From positions 372,093 to 412,397 of the forward strand of contig NZ_LODI01000001.1 in NCBI RefSeq assembly GCF_001468485.1: a stretch of 40,305 bases of DNA, given 5' to 3'. Within the stretch, counting starts at the first letter, position 1, and each line of letters begins with the position of its first letter. Shown here piece after piece: positions 1 to 9,609 of the stretch. The notes under the pieces were generated by a model that saw only the letters and a list, made by a program, of their open reading frames with translations, searched no databases and had not been told where the DNA came from. The stretch comes from Pseudoalteromonas sp. H71 (GTDB lineage Bacteria > Pseudomonadota > Gammaproteobacteria > Enterobacterales > Alteromonadaceae). The translations under genes and the position numbers were made by a program.

Positions 1-25
1 TCGTAATAAATTTAAAGGGTGATTA

Positions 26-871
26 ATGGAGTTGATTATCATAAGTGGCCGTTCTGGTTCTGGTAAGTCGGTTGCTTTACGCGTTGTTGAAGATCTAGGT
101 TATTATTGCGTAGATAACATCCCTGTAAATTTATTACCTTCTTTGGTAAGAAGCGTTTCTGATAACTACGATAAAATCGCTGTTAGCATCGATGTGCGAA
201 ACTTGCCAAAAGAACAAGATGAATTTAATCATATTATTGAATATTTACCGGGTTTTACAAAACCAACACTATTTTATTTAGACAGTGAAGATCAAACATT
301 AATTAAACGTTTTTCAGAAACAAGACGCTTGCACCCTCTATCAATCGATTCGCTTCCGCTAGATTTAGCTATAAAAAAAGAAAAAGAACTGCTTGATGTG
401 CTAACTACTCGTGCCGATTACATGATAGATACAAGCGACTTGAGTGTTCATCAACTCGCTGAATCGATTCGTGAAAAAATATTAGGTAAAAAAGACAAGC
501 AGCTGATTGTCACATTTGAATCATTTGGTTTTAAACATGGCATTCCTAAAGAAGCAGACTACGTATTTGATGCACGTTTTTTACCTAACCCACATTGGGA
601 GCCTGAACTAAAACCACTCAATGGCTTAGACCAGCCAGTAAAAGATTATTTAGCTAGCCACAGCATAGTTCAAAAGTTCACATGGCAAATACAAACTTTT
701 GTGCAAACCTGGTTGCCCCATTTAGAACGCAATAACCGTAGCTACTTAACGATTGCTATTGGTTGTACTGGCGGACAACATCGCTCTGTATATTTAGCGC
801 AAACAATTGGTGAAAGCTTTGCAGTTACACACCCTAATGTAAAAATACGCCACAGAGAACAAGAAAAATAA
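26..871 (+). CDS. rapZ: RNase adapter protein RapZ
   Basis: RapZ is a nucleotide-binding adapter. In enterobacteria it binds small RNAs such as GlmZ and guides RNase E, thereby tuning amino-sugar synthesis. The 281-residue length matches the family. A Walker A motif GRSGSGKS lies at residues 8-15, and the conserved C-terminal segment GCTGGQHRSVYLAQ at about 246-259 belongs to the RNA-binding half. An AAGGGTG ribosome site sits just before the ATG. ptsO follows 43 bp downstream, the usual end of an rpoN-hpf-ptsN-rapZ-ptsO cluster whose earlier part lies outside the window. Family identity is firm; the small-RNA role is known from E. coli and is inferred here. Confidence 0.96.
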   Translation: MELIIISGRSGSGKSVALRVVEDLGYYCVDNIPVNLLPSLVRSVSDNYDKIAVSIDVRNLPKEQDEFNHIIEYLPGFTKPTLFYLDSEDQTLIKRFSETRRLHPLSIDSLPLDLAIKKEKELLDVLTTRADYMIDTSDLSVHQLAESIREKILGKKDKQLIVTFESFGFKHGIPKEADYVFDARFLPNPHWEPELKPLNGLDQPVKDYLASHSIVQKFTWQIQTFVQTWLPHLERNNRSYLTIAIGCTGGQHRSVYLAQTIGESFAVTHPNVKIRHREQEK

Positions 872-914
872 TTTATATAAACTAATAACCTGTTCAGCTT
901 TGATAGAGTAATGT

Positions 915-1187
915 ATGCGCATAGAAGACACTTTTTTAATACAAAATAAATTAGGGCTACATGCCAGAGCCGCGACAGTATTGGCTCAACTTGCTGTTAA
1001 ATTTGATGCTTCAATCACTTTATTTCAAGATGACAAAGAAGCTGCTGGTGATAGTGTATTAGCACTGATGCTACTTGAAAGTAGCCAAGGTAAAGAAGTT
1101 AAAGTGGTATGTGAAGGACCTGATGCAAAACAAGCTTTAAATGCAGTTGGAGAGCTTATTTCGCAACGATTTAACGAGCAAGAGTAA
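915..1187 (+). CDS. ptsO: NPr phosphocarrier (HPr family) of the nitrogen PTS
   Basis: A 90-residue HPr-fold protein. It carries phosphate from EI-Ntr (PtsP) to EIIA-Ntr (PtsN) in the regulatory nitrogen phosphotransferase system and acts in the cytoplasm. The active-site histidine is His16 in the motif KLGLHARAA, and the helix-starting segment around GDSVLALMLL is typical. The gene lies right after rapZ on the same strand, which separates it from the sugar-PTS HPr by context. The ATG at 915 fits the family N-terminus; an out-of-frame ATG at 911 is ignored. The ribosome site is weak (GAG upstream), consistent with translational coupling or low expression. Confidence 0.93.
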   Translation: MRIEDTFLIQNKLGLHARAATVLAQLAVKFDASITLFQDDKEAAGDSVLALMLLESSQGKEVKVVCEGPDAKQALNAVGELISQRFNEQE

Positions 1188-1296
1188 CGTTAATTTTTAA
1201 CAATTAAATAAAATAACTATAATCAAAAATAACTGGCTAATAGTTCGTACTCTCCCACCCACTAAGTAACAGTTACAATATAAATAAAGGACGCCA

Positions 1297-2655
1297 ATGC
1301 CCGAAGCTTTTGAACAAGACTACCCACTACAACAACTAAAACAAGTGACTAAGTCACTTAATAGTGGCCAGTTTGTTCAAGTTAGACGCATGCTCGCAAA
1401 AACCGCCCCATGTGATACTGCTTTATTATTAGAGTCGTCTCCTCATAAAATTCGTCGATTACTTTGGCAACTTGTTGACCCTGATGTTCAAGGTGACGTA
1501 CTAGAAGAGTTATCAGAAGACGTACGTTTAGGCATCATAGCCCAAATGGAACCTGAGCATATTGCTGCCGCTACTGAAGATATGGGGCACGATGACTTAG
1601 GCGAAGTGTTACGTAGCTTGCCTGACACCGTTTATAAAGACGTTGTTAGCGCTATGGATATTCAAGACAGAGAGCGCGCAACACAGGCGTTGTCTTATCA
1701 AGAGCGTTCTGCTGGCGCGCTCATGAACACCGATACGGTAACTATTCGTCCAGACGTTACCATTGATGTAGTACTACGCTACATTCGACTTCGTGGAGAG
1801 TTACCTGAAGGCACAGATGATCTGTATGTAGTTGATAAACATAACTGCTTTATTGGTGCTTTATCGCTGAGTACATTACTGACTAATTCACCTGAAAAAA
1901 TTGTTCGCGACTTAATGGATGAAGAGTGTGAGTCAATTCCAATATCTATGGATGAAAGTGAAGTTGCACAATTATTCGAACGCCATAATTGGATCTCTGC
2001 CCCTGTTGTTGATGATAATGATCAACTGCTAGGTCGTGTCACAATCGATGATATTGTCGACGTTATACGAGAAGACGCCGAGCATAGCTTACTGAGCTTG
2101 GCAGGTCTTGATGATGAAGAAGATACCTTTGCTCCCGTCCTAAAAAGCTCTAAAAAACGCTCAGTATGGTTAGGAGTTAACTTATTGACGGCGCTTGCAG
2201 CCGCCTTTGTAGCTAGTTTTTTTGAAAGCACACTCGATATTTTACCTATATTAGCAGTGCTTAATGGCATTGTACCTTCTATGGGTGGTGTTGCTGGTAG
2301 CCAGTCGCTTACGCTTGTTATTCGTGGTATTGCTGTCGGTCATATTAATCAAACTAACCAACGTTTTTTAATGATGAAAGAACTGGCCATAGGTGCGCTT
2401 AATGGTATTTTATGGTCATTATTAATAGCGGGTGTCATTGCACTATGGCAATGGGACTTTATGCTCGGCGGCGTGCTTGCTTTTGCTATGTTTATGAATT
2501 TAGTGGTAGCTGGCGTGGCTGGGGCGAGTATCCCTATTTTACTTAAAAAAATGAATATAGACCCCGCACTTGCAGGTAGTGTAGTGCTGACAACAGTGAC
2601 CGATATTGTGGGTATTTTTGCCTTTTTAGGCACCGCTACCTGGCTATTAATATAA
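1297..2655 (+). CDS. mgtE: Magnesium transporter MgtE
   Basis: MgtE is a dimeric, inner-membrane Mg2+-selective channel gated by cytosolic Mg2+. At 452 residues it has the full architecture: an N-terminal helical MgtE_N domain (about 20-135), a CBS pair (about 138-260), a linker helix, and a membrane domain from about 288 to the C-terminus. That domain carries the pore segment with GGVAGSQSLTLVIRG. It begins 109 bp after ptsO with an AAGG ribosome site, so it may be co-transcribed or have its own promoter in that AT-rich gap. It converges on the YgiQ gene and shares a hairpin terminator with it. Confidence 0.95.
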   Translation: MPEAFEQDYPLQQLKQVTKSLNSGQFVQVRRMLAKTAPCDTALLLESSPHKIRRLLWQLVDPDVQGDVLEELSEDVRLGIIAQMEPEHIAAATEDMGHDDLGEVLRSLPDTVYKDVVSAMDIQDRERATQALSYQERSAGALMNTDTVTIRPDVTIDVVLRYIRLRGELPEGTDDLYVVDKHNCFIGALSLSTLLTNSPEKIVRDLMDEECESIPISMDESEVAQLFERHNWISAPVVDDNDQLLGRVTIDDIVDVIREDAEHSLLSLAGLDDEEDTFAPVLKSSKKRSVWLGVNLLTALAAAFVASFFESTLDILPILAVLNGIVPSMGGVAGSQSLTLVIRGIAVGHINQTNQRFLMMKELAIGALNGILWSLLIAGVIALWQWDFMLGGVLAFAMFMNLVVAGVAGASIPILLKKMNIDPALAGSVVLTTVTDIVGIFAFLGTATWLLI

Positions 2656-2670
2656 TTATAAAACTGTCAC

Positions 2671-2707
2671 AAAAAAACGCGCAGTTAATGTATAGCTGCG
2701 CGTTTTT
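2671..2707. terminator. Bidirectional intrinsic terminator between mgtE and ygiQ
   Basis: A perfect 8-bp stem ACGCGCAG (2677-2684) / CTGCGCGT (2696-2703) with an 11-nt loop is flanked by an A-run on the left and a T-run on the right. It therefore works as a terminator in either direction. It sits between the two convergent stop codons. Confidence 0.85.
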
Positions 2708-2723
2708 AGTTATTCAGTAAAAA

Positions 2724-4910
2724 CTACCTGGCTTTTTGTCTATTTCCACCCACTTTAGGTTTTGTATTGGCCTTTTTAAATTGGCTAAATCCCGTATGAC
2801 GTGTAAGCGCTGGGCGACCACTTTTGCGGCCTTTATTAACGGCTTTACCCGCTTTTTCATCGCGGCCTTCTTCTGGCACTAAACAATTTGGCCCTTTACC
2901 AATTAAATTAGCCTTACCCATTTTACGAAGTGCTTCACGTATCATTGGCCAACCTGATGTATCGTGATAGCGCAAAATAGCTTTGTGTAATCTACGCTGG
3001 CGAGCTCCTTTTGGCACAGGCACTATCTCACTATTATTTTTAATATTACGTAAAGAGTTCATCTCTGTATGATAAATAGTGGTTGCATTGGCCATAGGTG
3101 ATGGATAAAAATTTTGCACTTGATCTAACTTAAAGTCATTTGATTTAAGCCATAAAGCCATATTAACCATATCTTCGTCTTTGGTTCCCGGGTGGGCAGA
3201 AATAAAGTACGGAATTAAATACTGCTTTTTACCTGCTTCTTTTGAGTACTTATCAAATAACTCTTTAAATTGGTCGTAAGCGCCCATGCCAGGTTTCATC
3301 ATTTTGGATAATGGGCCGTCTTCAGTGTGCTCTGGTGCTATTTTTAAGTAACCACCTACATGATGCGTCACCAATTCTTTTACGTACCGAGGATCGCGTA
3401 CAGCAAGGTCATAGCGAACACCCGAAGCGATTAATACTTTTTTAATCCCTTTCACATCACGCGCTTTTTTGTATAAATCGATAGTAGGTGTGTGATCAGT
3501 ATCCATGTGCTTACAAATGTCAGGGTATACACATGATAAGCGTCGGCAAGTGCTTTCTGCTTTTTTACTTGTACAACGTAGTTTGTACATATTGGCCGTT
3601 GGCCCACCTAAGTCGGAAATAACGCCTGTAAAACCAGGCACTTTATCTCGGATCTGTTCAATTTCTTCAATAATTGATTCTTGCGAGCGACTTTGAATAA
3701 TACGACCTTCGTGCTCTGTAATCGAACAGAATGAACATCCACCAAAACAGCCACGCATAATATTAACCGACGTTTTGATCATGTCGTAAGCGGGAATTTT
3801 AGCGTCGCCATAGCTTGGATGAGGAATTCGTTGGTAAGGTAACCCAAATACTGCATCCATTTCATGTGTTTCTAACGGGTAAGCCGGTGGGTTTACCCAA
3901 ATAGAGCGATCTCCATGACGTTGAAACAACGCTCTTGCACAACCAGGGTTAGTTTCTTGGTGTAATATCCTTGAAGCATGGGCATATAAAGGTTTGTTAA
4001 CACTTACTTGCTCGTAGGCTGGGAGCTTAACATACGTTTTTTCCCATGGCTTAGGACGCGCTGGTTGCACAGTAATGGGCTTTGCAGCTTCAGCCTTTAA
4101 ATCAATACCGGCTTGTTTAAATTCAGATTTACTGCAGCCAACATCATCGGCTCCGTAAGGATTTGGAATGGGGTCTATTTTACCAATTTTATCAATTGCA
4201 GTTGAGTCACTGCCACGCCAGCCAGGTAGTGGCTCTTTGCGGATAACAGCGGTACCACGGATATCTTGAATTGTATCCATCGTTTCGCCACCGGCAATTC
4301 GGTGGGCAACTTCAACTAATGGGCGCTCAGCATTTCCGTAAATTAATATATCGGCTTTTGAATCAAACAAAATGCTACGGCGCACTTTTTCTTGCCAATA
4401 GTCATAATGAGCAATCCTACGAAGGCTTGCTTCAATACCACCAATAACGATAGGAATACCTTTATATGCTTCACGACATTTTTGAGAATAAATCATCACA
4501 GCACGGTCTGGTCGCTTGCCCCCTACGTTGTCAGGAGTATACGCATCGTCATGGCGCATACGCTTTTCAGCTGTGTAGCGGTTAATCATCGAATCCATGT
4601 TGCCGGCCGTTACACCAAAAAATAGGTTTGGTCTGCCAAGCTCCATAAATGCATCTTTTGTATCCCATTTAGGCTGAGCAATTATACCCACCCTAAACCC
4701 TTGCGCTTCAAGTACACGCCCAATTACGGCCATACCAAAACTTGGGTGATCAACATATGCATCGCCACTAATAATTATTATGTCGCAGCTATCCCAGCCA
4801 AGTGCATCCATTTCTTCGCGTGATGTGGGTAAAAATGGTGCGGTGCCATAACACTCAGCCCAATACTTTGGGTAAGAGAATAAGGCGCGCTTAGCTTTGA
4901 GTGTGCTCAT
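2724..4910 (-). CDS. ygiQ: YgiQ family radical SAM protein
   Basis: A 728-residue protein with the close sequence and length of E. coli YgiQ (UPF0313). The radical-SAM signature CFGGCSFC (about residues 385-392) supplies the three cysteines that bind a 4Fe-4S cluster and S-adenosylmethionine. The N-terminal third, with the [11 protein letters not shown] and [11 protein letters not shown] segments, is the YgiQ-specific domain. The C-terminal tail is rich in Lys and Arg and looks disordered. The substrate is not established for the family, so I give no reaction. The start is supported by alignment with the E. coli N-terminus. It lies 107 bp downstream of the EAL regulator gene on the same strand. 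Confidence 0.93.
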   Translation of the reverse strand: MSTLKAKRALFSYPKYWAECYGTAPFLPTSREEMDALGWDSCDIIIISGDAYVDHPSFGMAVIGRVLEAQGFRVGIIAQPKWDTKDAFMELGRPNLFFGVTAGNMDSMINRYTAEKRMRHDDAYTPDNVGGKRPDRAVMIYSQKCREAYKGIPIVIGGIEASLRRIAHYDYWQEKVRRSILFDSKADILIYGNAERPLVEVAHRIAGGETMDTIQDIRGTAVIRKEPLPGWRGSDSTAIDKIGKIDPIPNPYGADDVGCSKSEFKQAGIDLKAEAAKPITVQPARPKPWEKTYVKLPAYEQVSVNKPLYAHASRILHQETNPGCARALFQRHGDRSIWVNPPAYPLETHEMDAVFGLPYQRIPHPSYGDAKIPAYDMIKTSVNIMRGCFGGCSFCSITEHEGRIIQSRSQESIIEEIEQIRDKVPGFTGVISDLGGPTANMYKLRCTSKKAESTCRRLSCVYPDICKHMDTDHTPTIDLYKKARDVKGIKKVLIASGVRYDLAVRDPRYVKELVTHHVGGYLKIAPEHTEDGPLSKMMKPGMGAYDQFKELFDKYSKEAGKKQYLIPYFISAHPGTKDEDMVNMALWLKSNDFKLDQVQNFYPSPMANATTIYHTEMNSLRNIKNNSEIVPVPKGARQRRLHKAILRYHDTSGWPMIREALRKMGKANLIGKGPNCLVPEEGRDEKAGKAVNKGRKSGRPALTRHTGFSQFKKANTKPKVGGNRQKAR

Positions 4911-5017
4911 AAATGTGACCGTCGAATAACAAAAGGCGCAAATTATACACCATAGCCTTGTTTATATATACAACATTACAGGGGATGAAATACCTATAAC
5001 GTTAAGCCTATAATTAT

Positions 5018-7213
5018 CTAGGTATTTTGTTTGCTAATGAACTCTAGTAACTTTTTTTCAGGCATAGGTTTTGCGTACATAAACCCTTGCACTTCATCAC
5101 ATCCTAAGTCTTTTAAAAACTTAGCCTGTTCCTGCGTTTCAACACCCTCTGCTATTGTTTTTAAACCTAACTTTGCACCTAACGATATTACTAGCCCTGC
5201 AACGGCACCGTTATCACCATTATCCAAATCTTTAATAAATGCCCTATCAATTTTTAATCTGTCTATAGGTAAGCTTTGAATGTAACTTAATGACGAAAAC
5301 CCGGTACCAAAGTCATCAATAGCCACTTCAATACCAAGCGCCTTCAGCTCTCTTAAAGTATTAATAACCGTGTCTAATTCATCCATTACTACACTTTCAG
5401 TGACTTCAAGCTCAATGTTTTTTGGATTCACGCCGTATTTTAGTAAGGTATTTTTAACTGTTTGCGCATACCCTTTAACTTTAAATTGCGGAACCGACAC
5501 GTTAACAGCAATACAAATTTCGGTTCCTTCATTTTCTAATCGCTTTTGCTGTTGGCAAGCTTGCTCCAGCACCCACTGCCCTATATCTACAATAAGCCCA
5601 GCATCTTCAGCTAATGGTATAAATACCGCAGGTGAAATATAGGTGCCATTTTCTAATGGCCAGCGTAAAAGGGCTTCACAACCAATTAAAGATAAATCAT
5701 CAAACGCTAACTGCGGTTGGTACCACACTTCGAGCTTCCCTCTAGCAAAGTCATGGCGCAGCTGTCTAATTAAGCCTAATCGCCACTCCATTTTTTCTTG
5801 CATATCAATACTGTAATAAACACCTTCTTTATGCTTTATTTTTTTAGCATGATTTAAAGCAATATAAGCCACTTTTAATGTTTCAATACCTGAGCCTTGA
5901 AAGTCTTGCTGTTGGCATAAGCCAATTCTAAAATCAATTGGCAAAACATGTTCTGCAGCACTAAATGATGGGCTTAGTTTTTCGTTAAAATCGGCAATGT
6001 TAAATTCATTTTTTAATATTAAAAAACCAAATACATCCGCCCCTACTCGCGAGAGCAACTGCGCCGTTGGTGCAATTGTTCGTAGGCGCTCAACAATAGC
6101 AATAAGTAGCTTATTGCCTACATCTTGCCCTAAGCCGTCGTTTATATCTGAGAAGTTAATTACATCTAATAAAACAAATACATATTTATTTTCATGTACG
6201 TTTTGAAAATCATCTATGCGTTCAATAAAGTCCGTTCTATTTGAAATACCAGTGAGTAAGTCTTTGTAGGCTGCATCTCTTAATTTTACAAACAACCGAA
6301 TATTATCAAGCGCAATACTGATATTAGTTAAAAATATTTCGGCAAACTGCAATTGAATATCTGTAGGCGCTCCACCACACTCAATATATAAAGCAGCTTT
6401 GCGGTGCTTACTTTTTAAAATAAAGGTGATGCTATTATCAGTATATTGATGGGTAAGCTGTTCAAAACTGGTTTCAACCTGAGGTAATGCAGTTTGGTTA
6501 ACATTAACTAACTTTTCACCAAAATACTCTTCGTACTTTTCACATCCACCCAGGACCTGAATAAAATTTTCACCATCAAGCTTGGTGCAAATTAATCCGT
6601 TAGATTTACAACCTAAAATGACTCCCATAAATTCAATTGCTTTGTTGCACAATACTTTTATATCTGTTTGCCCCAAAATGTATTTAGATGCAGATAAAAT
6701 AGTATTCATTGCTTGGGCTTGGTACTCAAGTAGGCAAATTTGTTCATAAGAACGAATAGCAGCAATAAGTGTTGTAACAAGTTTTGAACGTGTCAGCTCT
6801 GTTTTAGTTTTGTAATCATTTATGTCGTAATCACGAATAACTTTTTCTTCGGGGATGTTAGCGGCTTGGCCCGTACGTAAAATAATGCGAACGCGTTTGT
6901 TATTTAGAGTGTCTCTGACATGTTTAACCACCTGAAAGCCGGCATCGTCAGTTTCCATAATAACGTCTAAAAAAATAACGGATATATCATTAGGCTGGGT
7001 AAGTATATTTTTGGCCTCAGCGCCAGAGTATGCATGATGGAACCTAAGCCTAGCGCCGCCATATTCTAATCCAGATAATGCGAGTTTTGTAACCGTATGA
7101 ATTTCTTCGTCGTCGTCTACAATTAAAATATCCCAATAACGAGATGGCTCAACAACTATTTCGTCGTCTTGCTGTTGGTCTAAAAATAGAAAATCATTTT
7201 GTTCAGACGACAT
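5018..7213 (-). CDS. Response regulator with REC, DUF3369, degenerate GGDEF and EAL domains
   Basis: A 731-residue cytoplasmic signalling protein that probably degrades cyclic di-GMP in response to phosphorylation. The REC domain (about 28-155) has the acidic pocket Asp33-35, phospho-acceptor Asp83 and Lys135. DUF3369, a GAF-like sensor segment, spans about 165-305. The GGDEF domain (about 315-465) has GADVF at 391-395 where an active cyclase has GGDEF, so it is probably not a cyclase and may bind nucleotide. The EAL domain (about 480-725) keeps EALLRW at 513-518, the ELEVTES and IDDFGTGFSS motifs, and a KIDRAF lysine, so it is predicted to be an active phosphodiesterase. No histidine kinase gene is adjacent. 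It is divergent from the SRPBCC gene. Confidence 0.92.
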   Translation of the reverse strand: MSSEQNDFLFLDQQQDDEIVVEPSRYWDILIVDDDEEIHTVTKLALSGLEYGGARLRFHHAYSGAEAKNILTQPNDISVIFLDVIMETDDAGFQVVKHVRDTLNNKRVRIILRTGQAANIPEEKVIRDYDINDYKTKTELTRSKLVTTLIAAIRSYEQICLLEYQAQAMNTILSASKYILGQTDIKVLCNKAIEFMGVILGCKSNGLICTKLDGENFIQVLGGCEKYEEYFGEKLVNVNQTALPQVETSFEQLTHQYTDNSITFILKSKHRKAALYIECGGAPTDIQLQFAEIFLTNISIALDNIRLFVKLRDAAYKDLLTGISNRTDFIERIDDFQNVHENKYVFVLLDVINFSDINDGLGQDVGNKLLIAIVERLRTIAPTAQLLSRVGADVFGFLILKNEFNIADFNEKLSPSFSAAEHVLPIDFRIGLCQQQDFQGSGIETLKVAYIALNHAKKIKHKEGVYYSIDMQEKMEWRLGLIRQLRHDFARGKLEVWYQPQLAFDDLSLIGCEALLRWPLENGTYISPAVFIPLAEDAGLIVDIGQWVLEQACQQQKRLENEGTEICIAVNVSVPQFKVKGYAQTVKNTLLKYGVNPKNIELEVTESVVMDELDTVINTLRELKALGIEVAIDDFGTGFSSLSYIQSLPIDRLKIDRAFIKDLDNGDNGAVAGLVISLGAKLGLKTIAEGVETQEQAKFLKDLGCDEVQGFMYAKPMPEKKLLEFISKQNT

Positions 7214-7364
7214 ATTTACCCTTTTCAGATACTGCTTAATGCTATAAATACTCTAACGTAATGTTTAAAAAGCTATAAATTTAGTTTTTGGCTTATGATC
7301 TAATTCATACTATAGTCGATTAACAAAAAGTTGTTACATATAAACTTAAAAAACTACCAAAGGT

Positions 7365-7946
7365 ATGGTTATTAAATTATTAAAAACACTGTTCAAATAC
7401 GTATTAGTTTTACTACTTATAACAGTCGTAGTCGGATTACTGCTTCCACAAAACTACCGTGTGAGTAAAAACGTAGAAATCAATGCCAATATCAGCACAA
7501 TAAAAACACTTGTTGCTGACTTTAATCAATGGCACACATGGTCACCTTGGCAGCAAGTAGACCCTTCCATTGAATTTATTGTTAATGAACCGGGAGCTGG
7601 CGTAGGCGCACATCAATCGTGGGTAGGACAATGGGGGCATGGCGAAATGACCATTACATCTATCAGTGAAGATAAAATGACATTTAATATACTATTAAAT
7701 AATGAACATATTATTGAAGGTATACTCACCTTTTCACAGCAAGCAAATACCAATACCGTGACCTGTTATATTGAAGGACAATCAACGACTCTACTCATAT
7801 CAGGCTATATGGCACTCGTGTATGAGTATATTTTGAATAACACTCTAGAGCTTGGGTTAAATAATTTAAAAACCGTAGCACAATTAAGCGATATACAAAG
7901 CGTAGCAAATAGCCATGACAGTAAAAACAGCACAAGCACGGATTAA
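7365..7946 (+). CDS. Membrane-anchored SRPBCC (START-like) family protein
   Basis: A 193-residue protein with one N-terminal membrane segment (about residues 6-28) followed by an SRPBCC/polyketide-cyclase-like fold. Its hallmark is the FNQWHTWSPW segment early in the domain, and the rest of the domain has alternating strand patterns. Such domains form a hydrophobic ligand cavity; the ligand here is unknown. With a single anchor the domain would lie in the periplasm if the short N-terminal tail is cytoplasmic. The ribosome site AAAGG is only about two bases from the ATG, so the start is less certain. The last 32 bp overlap the next gene, suggesting coupled translation. Confidence 0.82.
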   Translation: MVIKLLKTLFKYVLVLLLITVVVGLLLPQNYRVSKNVEINANISTIKTLVADFNQWHTWSPWQQVDPSIEFIVNEPGAGVGAHQSWVGQWGHGEMTITSISEDKMTFNILLNNEHIIEGILTFSQQANTNTVTCYIEGQSTTLLISGYMALVYEYILNNTLELGLNNLKTVAQLSDIQSVANSHDSKNSTSTD

Positions 7947-8802
7947 TTTAGCCAATATAATAGAATCGTTACTTGGCTATCCTGTCACTAAGGTGGCCAG
8001 CAGCGACACATCGCCAATAACAGAGCAAAGTTACAATACAAGAGGGCAAGTAAAACCGCTATATCATATTAATAGTGAACACCCTTTACTAACTCGCGCC
8101 AAACAAAGACACGATTTACTGGCTATAAAGCGACAACAAAACATAGAGGCTATTTTAACCACGGCAATGGAGTTTTGCCCGGACGTAGCAAGCAATAAAC
8201 AGCCAGACGCAGACTGGGTGGAACACTTTATTGCTTTATGTGAGGACACCTCAAATAGCTCTATGCAAGCCTTGTGGGCAAAAATTTTAACCGGTGAAAC
8301 ATTAAATCCTGGTACATTTTCAATCAAAAGCTTACAAACTTTAAAGCATATGACTCAGCGCGAAGCCGATTCTTTGCAAAAGTGTGTATCGCTTTCTGGC
8401 TACAATGAAAAAGACGACAGCCACTTTATTTTACTTGGCTTTTATAAGAAACCGTCTTTATTTGATCTGCTTCGCAAGGGAAATAAAGTGTCATTAAATT
8501 TAGGAAAAACAGGAATAAGCTTTCCTGATATTTTAACTTTAATGGATTTGAATTTACTTTATAGAAAAGAAATAGAATCAGCTGTACTTAAAGCAGGGCA
8601 AGAACTCACACTCTCTTTTTTATCTCAAAAAGTGACACTCAAAGCAAAAAATAGTGATTTGGTTTTAAGTTATTACAAGTTCACCCAAACTGGCGATGAG
8701 CTATCTAAACTTATACGATTTCCTGTAAACAAAATATATAAGCAACTAGTAAACACGGCATTAGAAGGAGAGTTTGATTTAGCGTGGCACACTACAAAAT
8801 AG
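7915..8802 (+). CDS. TIGR03899 family protein of unknown function
   Basis: A 295-residue soluble protein that I recognise as resembling the TIGR03899/DUF2806-like group. Supporting segments are QRHDLLAIKRQQNIEAI followed by DWVEHFIALCEDTSNSSMQALWAKILTGE and PGTFSIKSLQTLKHMT. No catalytic motif, signal peptide or membrane span is visible. The function of the family is not known to me. It starts inside the SRPBCC gene (32-bp overlap, different frame) and has no strong ribosome site of its own, so it is probably translated by re-initiation. A hairpin overlaps its stop codon. Confidence 0.8.
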   Translation: MTVKTAQARINLANIIESLLGYPVTKVASSDTSPITEQSYNTRGQVKPLYHINSEHPLLTRAKQRHDLLAIKRQQNIEAILTTAMEFCPDVASNKQPDADWVEHFIALCEDTSNSSMQALWAKILTGETLNPGTFSIKSLQTLKHMTQREADSLQKCVSLSGYNEKDDSHFILLGFYKKPSLFDLLRKGNKVSLNLGKTGISFPDILTLMDLNLLYRKEIESAVLKAGQELTLSFLSQKVTLKAKNSDLVLSYYKFTQTGDELSKLIRFPVNKIYKQLVNTALEGEFDLAWHTTK

Positions 8803-8840
8803 AACGCCACGCTTTGTTTAATTAGAAGGTACTAATTAAA
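8781..8840. terminator. Two adjacent hairpins between convergent genes
   Basis: The first stem is AGCGTGGC (8781-8788) / GCCACGCT (8806-8813), followed by a short T-rich stretch. It overlaps the stop codon of the TIGR03899 gene. The second, TTTAATTAG (8817-8825) / CTAATTAAA (8832-8840), overlaps the end of the convergent beta-barrel gene. Together they plausibly end transcription from both sides; neither has a long U-tract. Confidence 0.5.
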
Positions 8841-9606
8841 AGTGAACCTGAATACCTGCAAACGGACCCGATGCGTCAATATCTGTAGTAATATCATCAA
8901 CATCATCTAGCTCTAATACCATTGAACGGTAACCTGCTTTAACAGCAATATCTACAGCTAAGTTATCAACAAGCTCCCATGCAACACCCACTTGGTAATC
9001 TTGCACTTTACTATCGTCAATTGCCAAAAGGCTACCTTCAAAAAACACACTTAAACCTGTAAATGGTAAGCCTGCTTCTGCACGCGCGTATGCAAGTGGT
9101 ACAAAACCAGAAAATTCAACCGTTTCAGTGAAGTTTGCACCACCATCTTGCGTTGTTCCGTTAACAATAATGTCACCGTCAAACTGCTTCGCATTTAGAC
9201 CTAAATCAATAGAAACCAGATCATTATCAAATATTTCATAATACAAGATATAATCAACATGTGTTAAATCACTTACAGAATTAACGGTTGTACCCACTAC
9301 ATAGTCTGAACCATTAAAGCTAAATGTATCATTTAGTACTGTAGAGCCGTTTAATTCAAGTTCAGTATACTTAAGCTTTAGGTTAGGTACTAAAGGCACC
9401 GGATGCTCGAGTGCAGCATAGTAACTAATGTATGTTTCGTCTTCAAAGTTAAAATCCTGAGGTGCATTATCTTTATAAGAAAGCTGACCTTCATTATCTG
9501 ATTGCCAACCATCAACACCCACATATAAACCTAACAGAGTGTCAGCTTGCGCTGCTGGAGCTAAACAAGCCATAGATAGGGCTGCTGCTAAACAATACTT
9601 TTTCAT
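8836..9606 (-). CDS. TIGR04219 family outer-membrane beta-barrel protein
   Basis: A 256-residue exported protein with a clear signal peptide (residues 1-21, cleavage after AQA) and a series of alternating amphipathic strands. It ends in Phe (VHF), the usual C-terminal signature for outer-membrane assembly by BamA. The pattern of a start right after the signal (LLGLYVGVDGWQ) and acidic loops fits the TIGR04219 beta-barrel family. No transport substrate is known. The gene starts 3 bp after the stop of the DUF2333 gene, so it is the third gene of a PCu(A)C-DUF2333-barrel operon. Confidence 0.85.
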   Translation of the reverse strand: MKKYCLAAALSMACLAPAAQADTLLGLYVGVDGWQSDNEGQLSYKDNAPQDFNFEDETYISYYAALEHPVPLVPNLKLKYTELELNGSTVLNDTFSFNGSDYVVGTTVNSVSDLTHVDYILYYEIFDNDLVSIDLGLNAKQFDGDIIVNGTTQDGGANFTETVEFSGFVPLAYARAEAGLPFTGLSVFFEGSLLAIDDSKVQDYQVGVAWELVDNLAVDIAVKAGYRSMVLELDDVDDITTDIDASGPFAGIQVHF

Positions 9607-9609
9607 TTT

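Noticed and set aside
1..25. End of an upstream gene (TCG TAA at the window start)
   Set aside because: Six bases are not enough to show a coding region, although ptsN is expected there by synteny.
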